Of a stretch of DNA of 45,529 nt, positions 32,070 through 41,529 are shown in pieces; position 1 is the stretch's first letter; every line of letters starts with the position of its first letter. Position numbers and translations under genes: made by a program. The stretch is from Pleurotus ostreatus/Saccharomyces cerevisiae fusant (Eukaryota; Opisthokonta). The stretch lies in assembly GCA_024196135.1 (NCBI GenBank), contig JAMQCK010000170.1:1-45529 (forward strand), in the 5' to 3' direction. The notes under the pieces were generated by a model. The model had not been told where the DNA came from. It saw only the letters and a program-made list of their open reading frames with translations, and searched no databases.

Positions 32070-34592
32070 TTAATAATAACTCACGGGCTCCGGGTAGTCC
32101 TTGACCATAGAGATGTCAGTAGCGCGGGACAGGTCTTTGTGACTTGAAGCGCAATGTTAGCTCGCAGTCGCTGATGTGAGGTAGACTACTCACGCAACAG
32201 CATGGTGCCAGTCGAACGTGTCCGACTGGCCGGTCAGACAGATGATTTCAGTCTTGCAGTCGTCAACGTCGCAGAGCTGTCCGGACCAAGTACCCCACGA
32301 AGGTTTGTTGACTTCCTCGTGTTCGATACGCCTCAGCTCCCACTCGTCTTTGACGACCTCCCAGTAGCATTTGAGGGGTCTGTCATCCTCGACGCGGTGC
32401 TTTTTGAGGGAATGGAGGAGCTAGCAGAGAGGTATGCATCAGGTACCATAGCACGGAGCGAGGGAACGAGACTTACCGCTGCGCGCCAGCCCATCGCGAG
32501 ATTCTTCCTCCCTCTGCAAGACCAGGACATGCACTTGACGTGTACGTTCAGCGACTCCATGTCTGCAAACGTTGCTTTCTTGGGATCAAGGCCGCACGCC
32601 TTGATGAGGATCTTCGCGTGCTGGCTGGCCTCGAGGTCGAAAGTGACCCTCTTCTTCTTGGCGACGGATGGGTGGTAGAAGGGTTTGTCGGCGCAGCCTT
32701 TGGAGGCGAGCATGGTGGTGAGGGAGATGGTAGTGTCTCCCTCATCAGGCGGGCTTTCGGCGGCGTAGAGGCACTCGTGGATCGCGGCACGGGGATAGGG
32801 CATGGGCTCCAGGCATTTGTCGTTCGTGCACCAGAAGTATGTGGTCGCGAGAAAGAGGGGATCGTCGGTGTCCTCGTCGGGCGCCTCGCCTGCGGATTTG
32901 CCTTTCTCTTTTTTGCCGGATTCCTTGGGAGGAATGAGAGCGCGAAGATACGTAGTAGCCTCAGCGGCGCATTCTTGGGCGAGTTCGACGAGTCTTTTGT
33001 CTGAGATCGAAGACAGCACGTCCGTCGAACCGGACTCTAGGTCCTGCATGAGTAGCGTACGGATGGGCTCCTTCATAGCGAGCGCCGCCCAGTGAGGCCG
33101 CAGTGAGCCCGGCGCCAATGTGGAGTAATCCTTGAGCTGTAGGCGCTCGGCGCGCGCGCTGAATGTCTCGAGCGCGGCGTCCTTCTTGCGGTATGGAATC
33201 AAGGCATCGATATACTCTTGAACATTCAATTTCATGGATGCCCAAGCTGTGCGACGGAAAAATTAGGAAGACATGTCAATCGGAGAAGACAATGTACTCA
33301 CCCTCGTTAGTCATGTCCTGATCCCCTTCAGTGTATTCATTGAGGTAATGGGGCCGCCAGGATTGCAGCTTGGGGATTTCGTCGCCGTACCCCATCTCTG
33401 TTAGCTTGCTCGCGATGCTACGCATGGAATGAGTGAACGGAAGGCGCGACGAAGCTGAGTACGCACAAGTCGTAACGCCGTTGACAGATACGGCGGTGCT
33501 CCTTAACATCCTCCTTCTTCTCGGCCTTGAGGAACTCCTCCATGACCTTCTCGAACTAGAAACCAAGGCGTCAGGAATGTCAATTCGCGCGCGTAGCCTC
33601 AGTTCGTACCGCCATGGACTCTTGAGATACTTTGTCTATTTCTCTCAGACGGGAGTAGTATGCGCCGGTATCCTCGATTCGCTTGGTTTCGTCCCGGATC
33701 TTTTTCGCCTCTTGCCGGTTCGCAATGAGCTGCTCGGGACCGGCTGTGTAGAAAACGAGTGAGCGTTCGCGGATTCTCTGCACCACTGTTTGCGCACCGT
33801 AACCCCCGGGCATTTGATACCAGGTGCGTACACCGTAGTAAGATCCATGGTCGATTACCATGTACCTGTCGATCGCGCGAAGGTCAGATATAGCATTGAT
33901 AGAACTGGAGGGTATCGGTACGCACTTCTTGTTGATACATTTGTTGCACATGCGATCCAGAAAGCACCAGAGCGCGTGCTTGCCCTTGTCTGAGCCGCAG
34001 TCCTGTATTGTCGTCAGTACGAGTGAACATGCTGCTAAACAAACGATCGACGTACGAAGCAATTGGTGCTGAACAGGAGACCCATGTATCGAGGAATGAA
34101 CAAGCGATTGTTGGGGCATGGTGGTATGGGGGTGCGATAATGCTTAATCGCGTGTTCCCAGATCCACTTCGAGCTCTTGTGCATGAGGATCCCGCGGAGC
34201 GCCTTGCTTGTCTGTGCGAGACGGAGGATGTCGCCTGGATTACAGACCATGAAGATCTCAAGGAGGATCTCGTGTGGCAAGTCGGTGAATCCTTGCGTAT
34301 CCCGAGTAAGGTTTTCGACGTCGGCATCGTTGTCGACAACCGTAGGCTCGGGGCTTGCCACTCTACGGCGCTTGTTCGCCCTACGTGGCACTTCCTTGTC
34401 TTCGCAGGCGGAAGCCTTGTTCGTCTTCAATGAAGAAGATTTTGTCTTCCTGGCGGTTTGCGAATTCCCAGCGGGCTTCTTGTTGGCACGAGATCGCGCA
34501 GTGGCGGTGGCAGTCGGTCCTTGCGCGTCTTGTTGCGCAGTCGTCTGCTTCAGGGGCGATTTACGACGGGATGTTGAGCGTTTCCCGGCCAT
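32070..34592 (-). CDS. F-box protein, copy 2
   Basis: Intact paralogue of the gene at 24616-27196, with the same exon layout. The start MAGKRSTSRRKSPLKQTTAQ at 34592 is in a Lys/Ala/Thr-rich N terminus with ANKRRRVAS. The F-box reads FTDLPHEILLEIFMVCNPGD, then ILRLAQTSKALRGILM. Downstream are CGSDKGKHALWCFLDRMCNK with C, RYMVIDHGSYYGVRTWYQMP, LKAEKKEDVKEHRRICQRRY, FIASKLTEMGYGDEIPKLQS and LNVQEYIDALIPYRKKDAAL. Further on come YFWCTNDKCLEPMPYPRAAI and AKILIKACGLDPKKATFADM. The end has CDVDDC…WHHAVAHKDLSRATDISM, with a stop at 32070-32072. The last intron and the phases match copy 1. It is divergent from A2 across a 250-bp gap. An SCF substrate-receptor role is inferred from the F-box; no target is known. 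Confidence 0.85.
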
Positions 34593-34652
34593 TCGTGCAG
34601 GCGAGGTGGTGGAAGCGAGTGGCGGTCGGGAACAAGACGAAGGTAGGGACAG

Positions 34653-34691
34653 CCACATCAAGTGACCGTGATCACACGAGGCAATCACGTG
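34653..34691 (-). promoter_or_regulatory. Shared promoter module between F-box 2 and A2
   Basis: Read toward the F-box gene: CACGTGAT (34691-34684), CCTCGTG, GGTCACT (34667-34661) and TGATGTGG (34660-34653). The module lies 60-100 bp before the F-box ATG and about 150 bp before A2, so it may drive both. Confidence 0.6.
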
Positions 34692-34843
34692 GTTACAAAC
34701 AAAAGATGCCTCGTGGCCCTTCGGTTCCGAGTCTCGTTCATCTTACGCGTGCAAAGTCGTGGCAGCGTATGCCGACCTGAGGGCGCAAGGATTCCTTGGA
34801 CAATTTCTCGCCGAGTTTTCCGACGTCTTTCGAAGTGCTCGCG

Positions 34844-35436
34844 ATGGAGTCCTCTTCGACAATGTTCCCTGCCCCGACCCCAGCGTGCACCTTCGGATAC
34901 CATGCCCCAAGCCCAGTGCTCATCTCGCCAACGCACTACCTCCATTACTTCAAGATTTGCAGGCTCAGCGGATGCGACCGGGCCACTGGGTCCTGGGATG
35001 GCTGGCTACAGACGAGCTTTGTCGTGACTATTGTCGCCGCACCTGCCAGTGCCACACGCCTTTCCATAAGGAGAATGGCGACCCTCAAGACGACATGGAA
35101 CAACATCTCTCTTTCTTGAAGCAGACACTCGGAGGCTATCTGGTGCAGAAGTACGACCTTCATTGCCGCGGTGGCGCGGTCGTTTTTGCGGACCGGACGC
35201 TCATGAAGGTCCAATGGGCAATCGTGATGTCGGATACCGAAGGAGAGACTCCAGAGCAGCGGCGCTTGCCATCACCTGAGGTAGTCAACATGATCAAGAT
35301 GGAGCTGGGACGGAGGGAGAGTCACGATGGTTCAAGTGCATTGACTCGAAGATCTGAACTTACTAGCGGAGTTGGTACTCATACGGTGCTTCCAGGAACT
35401 GACGCTCAGTACTACGCTCAGTTGGCGGTCATATAG
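34844..35436 (+). CDS. Family A protein, copy A2 (unknown function)
   Basis: Two exons, 34844-34915 and 34963-35436, give 181 residues. The intron begins GTGCTC and ends TTGCAG. The longer unspliced frame would need a GTG start, so the spliced model from ATG 34844 (MESSSTMFPAP…) is preferred. The core GHWVLGWLATDELCRDYCRR aligns with A3 (GHHVLGWVITDEMCHAFCRR) and A1. The second conserved block is WAIVMSDTEGETPEQRRLPS followed by PEVVNMIKMEL. The C-terminal 30 residues (…TDAQYYAQLAVI) are unique to this copy. It is divergent from F-box copy 2 and convergent with F-box copy 3. There is no recognised domain; Cys and His residues around CRRTCQCHTPFH could bind a metal (inference). Confidence 0.65.
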
Positions 35437-35578
35437 ACCTCACAAATTGAAGTCACTGCGCTCCACATACATCCGCTACCTCTACATGAAAAGTACACTG
35501 GCGCGAAATGATAGACTGCCCCAGGGACTTTTTTGTGCGCGTCCAAAGTGAAAGTGCTAGTACGATTCGACACTGTCG

Positions 35579-38113
35579 CTAAAACTGCACAGGCGCTGGA
35601 TAGTAGCTGACCATCGACGTGTCTGAAGCGCGTGAGAGGTTCTTGTGGCTACATAAATAATGTCAGCTTGCAGGCGGCGAAATTTGAATCACTACTCACG
35701 CAACAGCGCTGTGCCAAGCAAAGGCATCTCTCTCGCCCTTCGGGCAGATCTTGCGTGCGTTGCAGTTCGGGAGAGTACAGCGCAGCCCGCTCCGAGTCTC
35801 TTGCCACCAATGCGGTCTGAGCTCCTCGGCCACGATGCGCTTGAGGTCGCTCGCGTTCCTGACGACGGACCAACGAGAGGAGATTTGCTCGCCATTTCTC
35901 AGTCTGGCGCCGTGCTTGTCGATCGAGTGCAGAAGCTGGAAAGACATGATTAGGCTCGTTCCAGTGGGGTAGAGGGAGCTATGCGTACCGCTGCGCGCCA
36001 GCCCATCGCGAGGCGTTTCTTGCCTTTGCAGGCGAGGCACTCGACGTGGATGCTCAGCGATTCCATATTGGCGAACGTCGCCTTCTTCGGGTCGAGCCCG
36101 CAAGCCGTGATGAGGATCTCTGCGTGCCGGCTGGCTTCGGCGTCGAAGGTTATCCTCCCTGGGGCAGCGTCGGGGTGGTAGAATGGTTTATCGGTCCAGC
36201 CTTTGCTCGCGATCATTGTCGCGAGGGAGATGGTAGTGTCATCCTCGTCGACATTGCCTTCGAGAGCATAGAAGCACTGGTGCATCGCCGCACGAGGGTA
36301 CGGCATGGGCTCCTTGCACGCCTTGTTGGCGCACTTGAAATACGTCGTCGCCAAGAACAGGGGGTCTTCGGTGTCTTCGACCTGCGCTTTGTTGGCGGAT
36401 TTGCCTTTCCCCTCGGCGTCGCGAGGGATGAGAGCGCGAAGGAACGCAGCGGCTTCGGCCTCGCATTCTCTTGCAAGTTTAACGAGTTCGTCGTCCGAGA
36501 GCGCAGATAGCACGTTCGTCGCTCCGGACTCTGCATGAGCAGTGTTGCGATTGGTTCCTTCACCGCGAGCGCAGGCCAGCGGGGTCGCAGCGAGCCGGGA
36601 GCCAGCTTTGGGTAGTCCTTGAGACCCAGTCGAAAGGCACGCCTGCCGAAAGTGTCGGCCGCCGCATCCTTCTTGCGGTAGAGGATCAATGCATCGATGT
36701 AGTCTCGGACCTCCGGCGCCATAGACTTCCAAGCTGCGCGATGATATGGCTCAGCACGGTATGATTATTGGAGGAGCCATGAGACTCACCCTTATCGATT
36801 AGGTCCTCTTTTCCTTCGGCGTATTCGTCGAGATAATGGGGCCTCCAGGATCGCAGCTTCGGGATCTCGTCGCCGTAACCCATCTCTGACAGCTTGCGTG
36901 CGATACTAGACGTCGGTTGGTTGAGTGAGAGGAAGACACGATGAGTCCGCCTACGCACAAATTGGCACGGCGTTGGCAGATACGGCGATGCTCCTTGACG
37001 TCCTCGTCCTTCTCATTCGCGACAAACTCCCTGATGGTCCTGGCGAACTGAAGGGGAACGCGTCAGCATGTCGAAGCACGCGCATGCAGAGCCTGTCCGT
37101 ACCTCTATGCACCAGCGGGACTCGTAGTCTATCTCGTCTTGACGGCGGTGGCGAGCCTTCGTGTCCTTGATCGGCTTGGTTTCGTCCCGGATCCTCTGCG
37201 CTTCTTGGACATTCGCGATGAGCTGGTCGCGGCGGACTGGGCAGAGGTTAAGTATCTTCAGGTCACTGGTGCTGTTGTTGGCGCACCTTTGCTCCCCGGC
37301 AGTCTGTACCAGACGCGTACACCATAGTATGCCGCATTCCTGTCGATTACCATGTATCTGCGAATCGTGAGAAGGTCAGACACGAAAGTCGGAGTTAGAC
37401 AGGCATGGCGTACGCACTTCGTCTTGATGCATTTGTTGCATAAGCGCTCGAAGAAGGCCCAGAGCGCGTATTTTCCTTTGTCGGAGCCGCACTCCTGAAT
37501 CGGTGTCAGCAAGTATGATCACAGCTCGATATCCGCGAAGCCGACGTACGAAGCAATTCGTAGTGAATAATAGATTGATGTATTGAGGGAGACACAAGCG
37601 GCCGTTGTGACAGGGTGGTATGGCGGTCCGATAGTGCTTGATCGTGTACTCCCAGATCCATTTGCAGTTCTTGCGCAGGAGGGTGCCCCGGAGCGCCTTG
37701 CTTGTCTGCGCAAGGCGTAGGATGTCGACCGGATCGCAGAGCTTGAATATCTCGAAGAGAATATCGAGCGGCATGTCGGCGAGCCCTTGGGTGATTCGAT
37801 GGGGATCATCGACTTCGGCATTGTCGTCGCCAACCGCGGGCATGGGCTCGGGATTTACTACTTTACGGCGCTTGTTTGTCCTTGGTGCAGCTATTTTGAC
37901 CTGCTTTTCAGCGGCGGTATTGTCCGTCTTTGATGCAGAAGACTTTGTCGTCCTTGAGACTGGCGATTTTCGGGCGGGTTTCTTGTTCGAACGGGATCGT
38001 GCGTTGGAGGTCCGCCGAGCATGTATGGTGGCAGTCGCGCCTTGCGTATCCTGTTGCGCAGATTTTCGCTCTCGAAGAGCCTTGAGACGGGATGATGAGC
38101 GTGTTCCAGCCAT
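35579..38113 (-). pseudogene. F-box protein, copy 3, with 7-nt frameshifting deletion
   Basis: It is collinear with copies 1 and 2 from MAGTRSSSRLKALRERK (ATG 38113) to a TAG stop at 35579-35581. It has an N-terminal basic region with NKRRKV and an F-box (LADMPLDILFEIFKLCDPVD, then ILRLAQTSKALRGTLL). CGSDKGKYALWAFFERLCNK, ALILYRKKDAAADTFGRRAF and AEILITACGLDPKKATFANM follow, and the C-terminal block is CTLPNC…WHSAVAHKNLSRA. At about 36531 copies 1 and 2 encode MQDL(Q/E)SGS, but this copy lacks 7 nt. The frame before it (…EPIATLLMQ) therefore does not run into the frame after it (SGATNVLSALSDDEL…). No GT-AG intron repairs the break. It is either a recent pseudogene or a sequencing error, because the rest looks under constraint. 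Confidence 0.75.
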
Positions 38114-38160
38114 GTTTGAAGGTATGTTGATGAAGGGAGAAGGCAAGACGGAGGTGGAAA

Positions 38161-38206
38161 GTCACATCATGATGAGTGACCGAAATCACCACGAGGTCAT
38201 CACGTG
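38161..38206 (-). promoter_or_regulatory. Shared promoter module between F-box 3 and A3
   Basis: The same order as at F-box 2: CACGTGAT (38206-38199), CCTCGTG, GGTCACT (38181-38175) and TGATGTGAC (38169-38161), read toward the F-box gene. It sits 48-93 bp before the F-box ATG. Confidence 0.6.
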
Positions 38207-38375
38207 GTCCCCGGCACGACTTGTTCCGTCCTTTCTTCATCTTGAGCGCTGCGTTGTTTCTGATCCTGGCGCGACAGCATAGCGATACATCCACCACATC
38301 TTGCGCTCGCCTTGCGCACCTTGTCCAACATACTCCTTGACTCAGGATCATTCGCCACCCCTTTCTGCTGCGAGC

Positions 38376-38894
38376 ATGTCCGCTACGTGTTCTAAATGCG
38401 GTTCCGATGTCGCTACTCCAACTGCCAGGGTAGATGCCACGACACAGACGGAATGTCCAGCATCCGTAGCCCAGGCTCGCAGCTGGCAGACGCAGCGATG
38501 CCCAAGTGTGGGGCATCATGTTCTCGGCTGGGTCATCACCGACGAGATGTGCCACGCTTTTTGTCGCCGCGGATGCCCGACCAGCTTCCACGACGGCGGG
38601 GCGCCCTTTGATGAAGCTAAGCACTTGTCACGGCTACGATTATTTGTCTGTGGCATCCTTGCCTATAATCATGGTCTTCCATGCGCATCATACAAGCTGG
38701 TGTATCTCGATGCGGAGCATTTTCGCAGGCACCCGTCGCAACATGACCGAACACTGGGCGCCGCGTTGGTGTTGACGAATAATTGGGGATATTCGGAGCT
38801 GCAGCGCAGCTTGCCCGAGCCGGCGCTGGTGGACGCGCTTCAGAGAGAGCTGGAAACGGAGGAGGAGCCGCGATGGCTCATGTACGCTGATTGA
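38376..38894 (+). CDS. Family A protein, copy A3 (unknown function)
   Basis: Single-exon gene of 172 residues. The frame is open upstream to 38301 but lacks an ATG until 38376 (MSATCSKCGSDVATPTARVD). The N terminus has a CSKC pair and Thr/Ala-rich sequence. The core is GHHVLGWVITDEMCHAFCRR, then GCPTSFHDGG and LPCASYKLVYLDAEHF. The C-terminal block (ALVLTNNWGYSELQRSLPEP, then ALVDALQREL) closely matches A1 (VDALKKELGTEEEPKWL versus VDALQRELETEEEPRWL). A1 and A3 are thus closer to each other than to A2, although A2 is the neighbour. It is divergent from F-box copy 3. No known domain, signal or membrane segment. Confidence 0.7.
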   Translation: MSATCSKCGSDVATPTARVDATTQTECPASVAQARSWQTQRCPSVGHHVLGWVITDEMCHAFCRRGCPTSFHDGGAPFDEAKHLSRLRLFVCGILAYNHGLPCASYKLVYLDAEHFRRHPSQHDRTLGAALVLTNNWGYSELQRSLPEPALVDALQRELETEEEPRWLMYAD

Positions 38895-39510
38895 CATGTG
38901 GTGAGTCTGCAAAAACCTGTTTTGGAGTCTGTATCACTGATTCGGGCCGCAGCGTGGCTGTCAGTACTTGGAACACAAGAAGCCCTGCTTTACCTCTCCC
39001 ATTGCATAAACAAATTCTTCTATCATGTCTTGGCTCCATCTATGGACAGTCAATGAGTGCTGCATACTCCCGTCGTCTCGACCCCAATTATGGTCCTGCG
39101 ATATCCTGAACACGTGTTTGCTGAACACGTATACACGTCGGCCCCGTGCACCGGCGGATTTCAGTGGCTGATGGGCCACTGGGTTCCAGCGCCGAGACCA
39201 CTGATTTCCTGTGGTTCAACAACAGCTGAAGTCCAGCTGCGGGGCCGCTGATGTCCAGCTGCGGTCGGCTCGCGGACGGCGGAGCTGACACCACGTGTCG
39301 TCCGCCATCCACCGTCCAATCGCTCGCTCGGTACCACGCTTTCTGCAATTCAGGCCACGAAAAACGAGTCGACGTAGATCATTGTTGTAGTTGGTATAAA
39401 AACTGAAATATATGCTACAGTAAAACGAGTGATAAGAGTATGGATTAAATGTGTGTATGGTAGCGAGTGAGTGAGCGAGCGAGCACTGCTCGCATCGTAT
39501 TGTCAGTAAA
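38895..39510. other. No recognisable gene
   Basis: Noncoding spacer after A3. It contains an 18-bp unit (GCTGAWGTCCAGCTGCGG) at 39225-39242, repeated at 39247-39264, and a pair of CTGAACACGT words near 39106-39128. Confidence 0.5.
39225..39264. repeat. Two-copy 22-bp-period repeat
   Basis: GCTGAAGTCCAGCTGCGG and GCTGATGTCCAGCTGCGG, one mismatch, spaced 22 bp, in noncoding DNA. Confidence 0.85.
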
Positions 39511-41296
39511 TCAGTACTCATCGTCGTCGTATGTGACCCTACGAGTATCGACGAAGCGAGATTCAGGGCTATAGTCCGACATCGTGCTCACACGGGAAGG
39601 TATGCTCGAAGGGCCATCGTGCATAGGTCGCCCGGATCGCTGCTGCGTCGTCATGTAGTCATCCAATTCGCGGGCAGGGTCGTAGCGTGTAGACAACGGC
39701 TCCATTGCGCGAGGTGATGGCGCGGGCGGGGGAACAGACGGGTATGGATGAGATGATGAAGATGCGGCTGTATTTCCTTGGTCGGGAGTGACAGGGGAAG
39801 GCGATGTTGTGGTGCGGGTTGCGTGGGAGGTTGCGCTCGAAATGCGTACGGAATCCTGAGTCTGGAAGCGTTGTTCGTCCTCTGCGATGATTGTGGCCTG
39901 CCAGCTGCTTGAAAATTAGTTTGCATGTACTTGGCTACGACGGGATACGCACCTACGCCATGCGGGAGTCGCGCGATTGTTCGTCTCGCCATGCTCCTGG
40001 TATAGCCTGCGGCACTCGGCATCGAGCTTCTTCCAAAATCCGGTGTCTTGCCCCTTCTTGTTCGGCTTGCCAGCGAGAGGACCGGCGATCTTGCGCTGCA
40101 CAAATACATCAGTACACGAACATTGGGACCCTGATCATGCTTACCATAAGGGCGCAATGCGCCAGCTGTTCATCTGCTAGGACGGTGGGCTTCGGAGGGA
40201 GGTGGTACTTGTCCGTGAGCGTCTTCGTGAGCTCCTTCAGCGTGACACCGCTCTTGGCGAGTTCAAAGACCTGCGAGTGACCGATTAGCAGCGATCGCTG
40301 GCGAAGAGATGCTGGCTCACCTCTTTGCGGACGGCGCTCCGGCAGTTTGCTATGTTCTCTTTCACGAACTGCGTAATGGTCGCCCTGACGTTCTGGTTGT
40401 CTTGAACACCCTCGAGTTCGTAAGCGCGGGGATGCGTGAATATGTACCTCTAAGCGCCAGAATTAGTATGGGGACTCTGTAGCAGGACGTAGTGACTCAC
40501 CACGACGTGCTCGACCATCTTCTCACTGTCCACGGAATCCGCTGGCTTGATGGTCATGTGGTACATCAGCTCCTTCACGGCGTCCTGCGCAGGAGCGAGC
40601 GGTGAGTGAACTGCAACAACATGCAAGTGTTTAAACATACCTCGAGGGGCTCCTTCATAACCCAGCCCAGATCGACAGACTCCTCGATCTTGTCGACCTT
40701 CGCGGCCATCCTTTCGCATACATCAATGAGCCTCGACACCTTCTCCTCGAGGCCGACAATGGCCACGTTCAGCAACGCGATCTTCGTATCCGTGTCCCAC
40801 TTGTCCTTATATAAGATGAGCCCCGTAAGTTCATATGACTTGTGAATGAGCTCACGGAAATGTACTTGTGGGCACGCTCGAAAGCATCGCCTTCAAGACC
40901 CGCCGCGTTGGCTGCTTGGGTGACGACTGCCTCTCTCGCTGTGACCGACACGCCTGGCTGGGCCGGAATGTTGTAGGGCTGTGCGGCGTGTTCTGCACGT
41001 CCGATCCCAGCAGCTGCCGTTCTTGTTGGAGGGTGATTCTCGTATGAGCCGACCGTCATATCTGTCGGCGTACGGTACTGCTGAGCAGGGCCGGCTGTTG
41101 CTGCTTGCGGGTGATGCTCGTCCGTTGGGCCATACGGCGCGTTATTTGTGCGGAACGACTGAGAAAGCGGTGCCATTGGCTGGGAGATGCGCGGTCGTGG
41201 CGATGGATACGGTGCATATCGGTGAGAATGAACGCTGGAGCCTTGAAATGAGGGTGAGACCGGCGACGTCCTGAACGGGCGGGAGAGTTGGGACAT
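39511..41296 (-). CDS. Uncharacterised 494-residue protein
   Basis: Seven exons on minus (41296-40856, 40805-40641, 40584-40501, 40449-40321, 40270-40145, 40095-39953, 39907-39511) join in phase to 494 residues. The first 100 residues (MSQLSRPFRTSPVSPSFQGS…) are Ser/Pro/His-rich and disordered. Residues ~110-320 are helical: AREAVVTQAANAAGLEGDAF, KIALLNVAIVGLEEKVSRLI with DVCERMAAKVDK (a probable coiled coil), EPLEDAVKELMYHMTIKPAD, and FVKENIANCRSAVRKEVFEL. GFWKKLDAECRRLYQEHGET follows near residue 345. The C-terminal 130 residues are Ser/Thr/Pro-rich and end VTYDDDEY. I do not recognise the family and see no enzyme motif. It could be a domesticated or resident transposon accessory protein, given the neighbour at 41530, but nothing in the sequence proves that. 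Confidence 0.65.
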
Positions 41297-41529
41297 GGAT
41301 GAGAAGATAAATAGAAAGAAAGAAAGAGAGCTGGCGGAAGCGAGAACGACCAGCGGTGACGCGACGGCGAGAGCCAACGCGAAAAGAAACGAAGTCCAGT
41401 GTGACGCTGACATTGAGGCACGTGACCCCTCGTGACTTCAGGCGAAGTTCAACTTTGCGAGCTACAGTCCTCATTGCTCGACAGTCAGCCTTCTATCTCA
41501 TGCGTACACATAGCGATGGTGTATTATAA
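41297..41529. other. Spacer with CACGTGA/CTCGTGAC words
   Basis: CACGTGACCCCTCGTGAC at 41419-41436 resembles the F-box promoter words. Otherwise nothing was recognised. Confidence 0.4.

Noticed and set aside
34759..34962. Unspliced N-terminal frame of A2
   Set aside because: It begins with GTG and has no ATG. A good GT-AG intron (34916-34962) joins the ATG at 34844 to the conserved core instead.
38301..38375. Upstream extension of A3
   Set aside because: The frame is open, but the first codon is TTG; the first ATG is at 38376 and gives a sensible N terminus.
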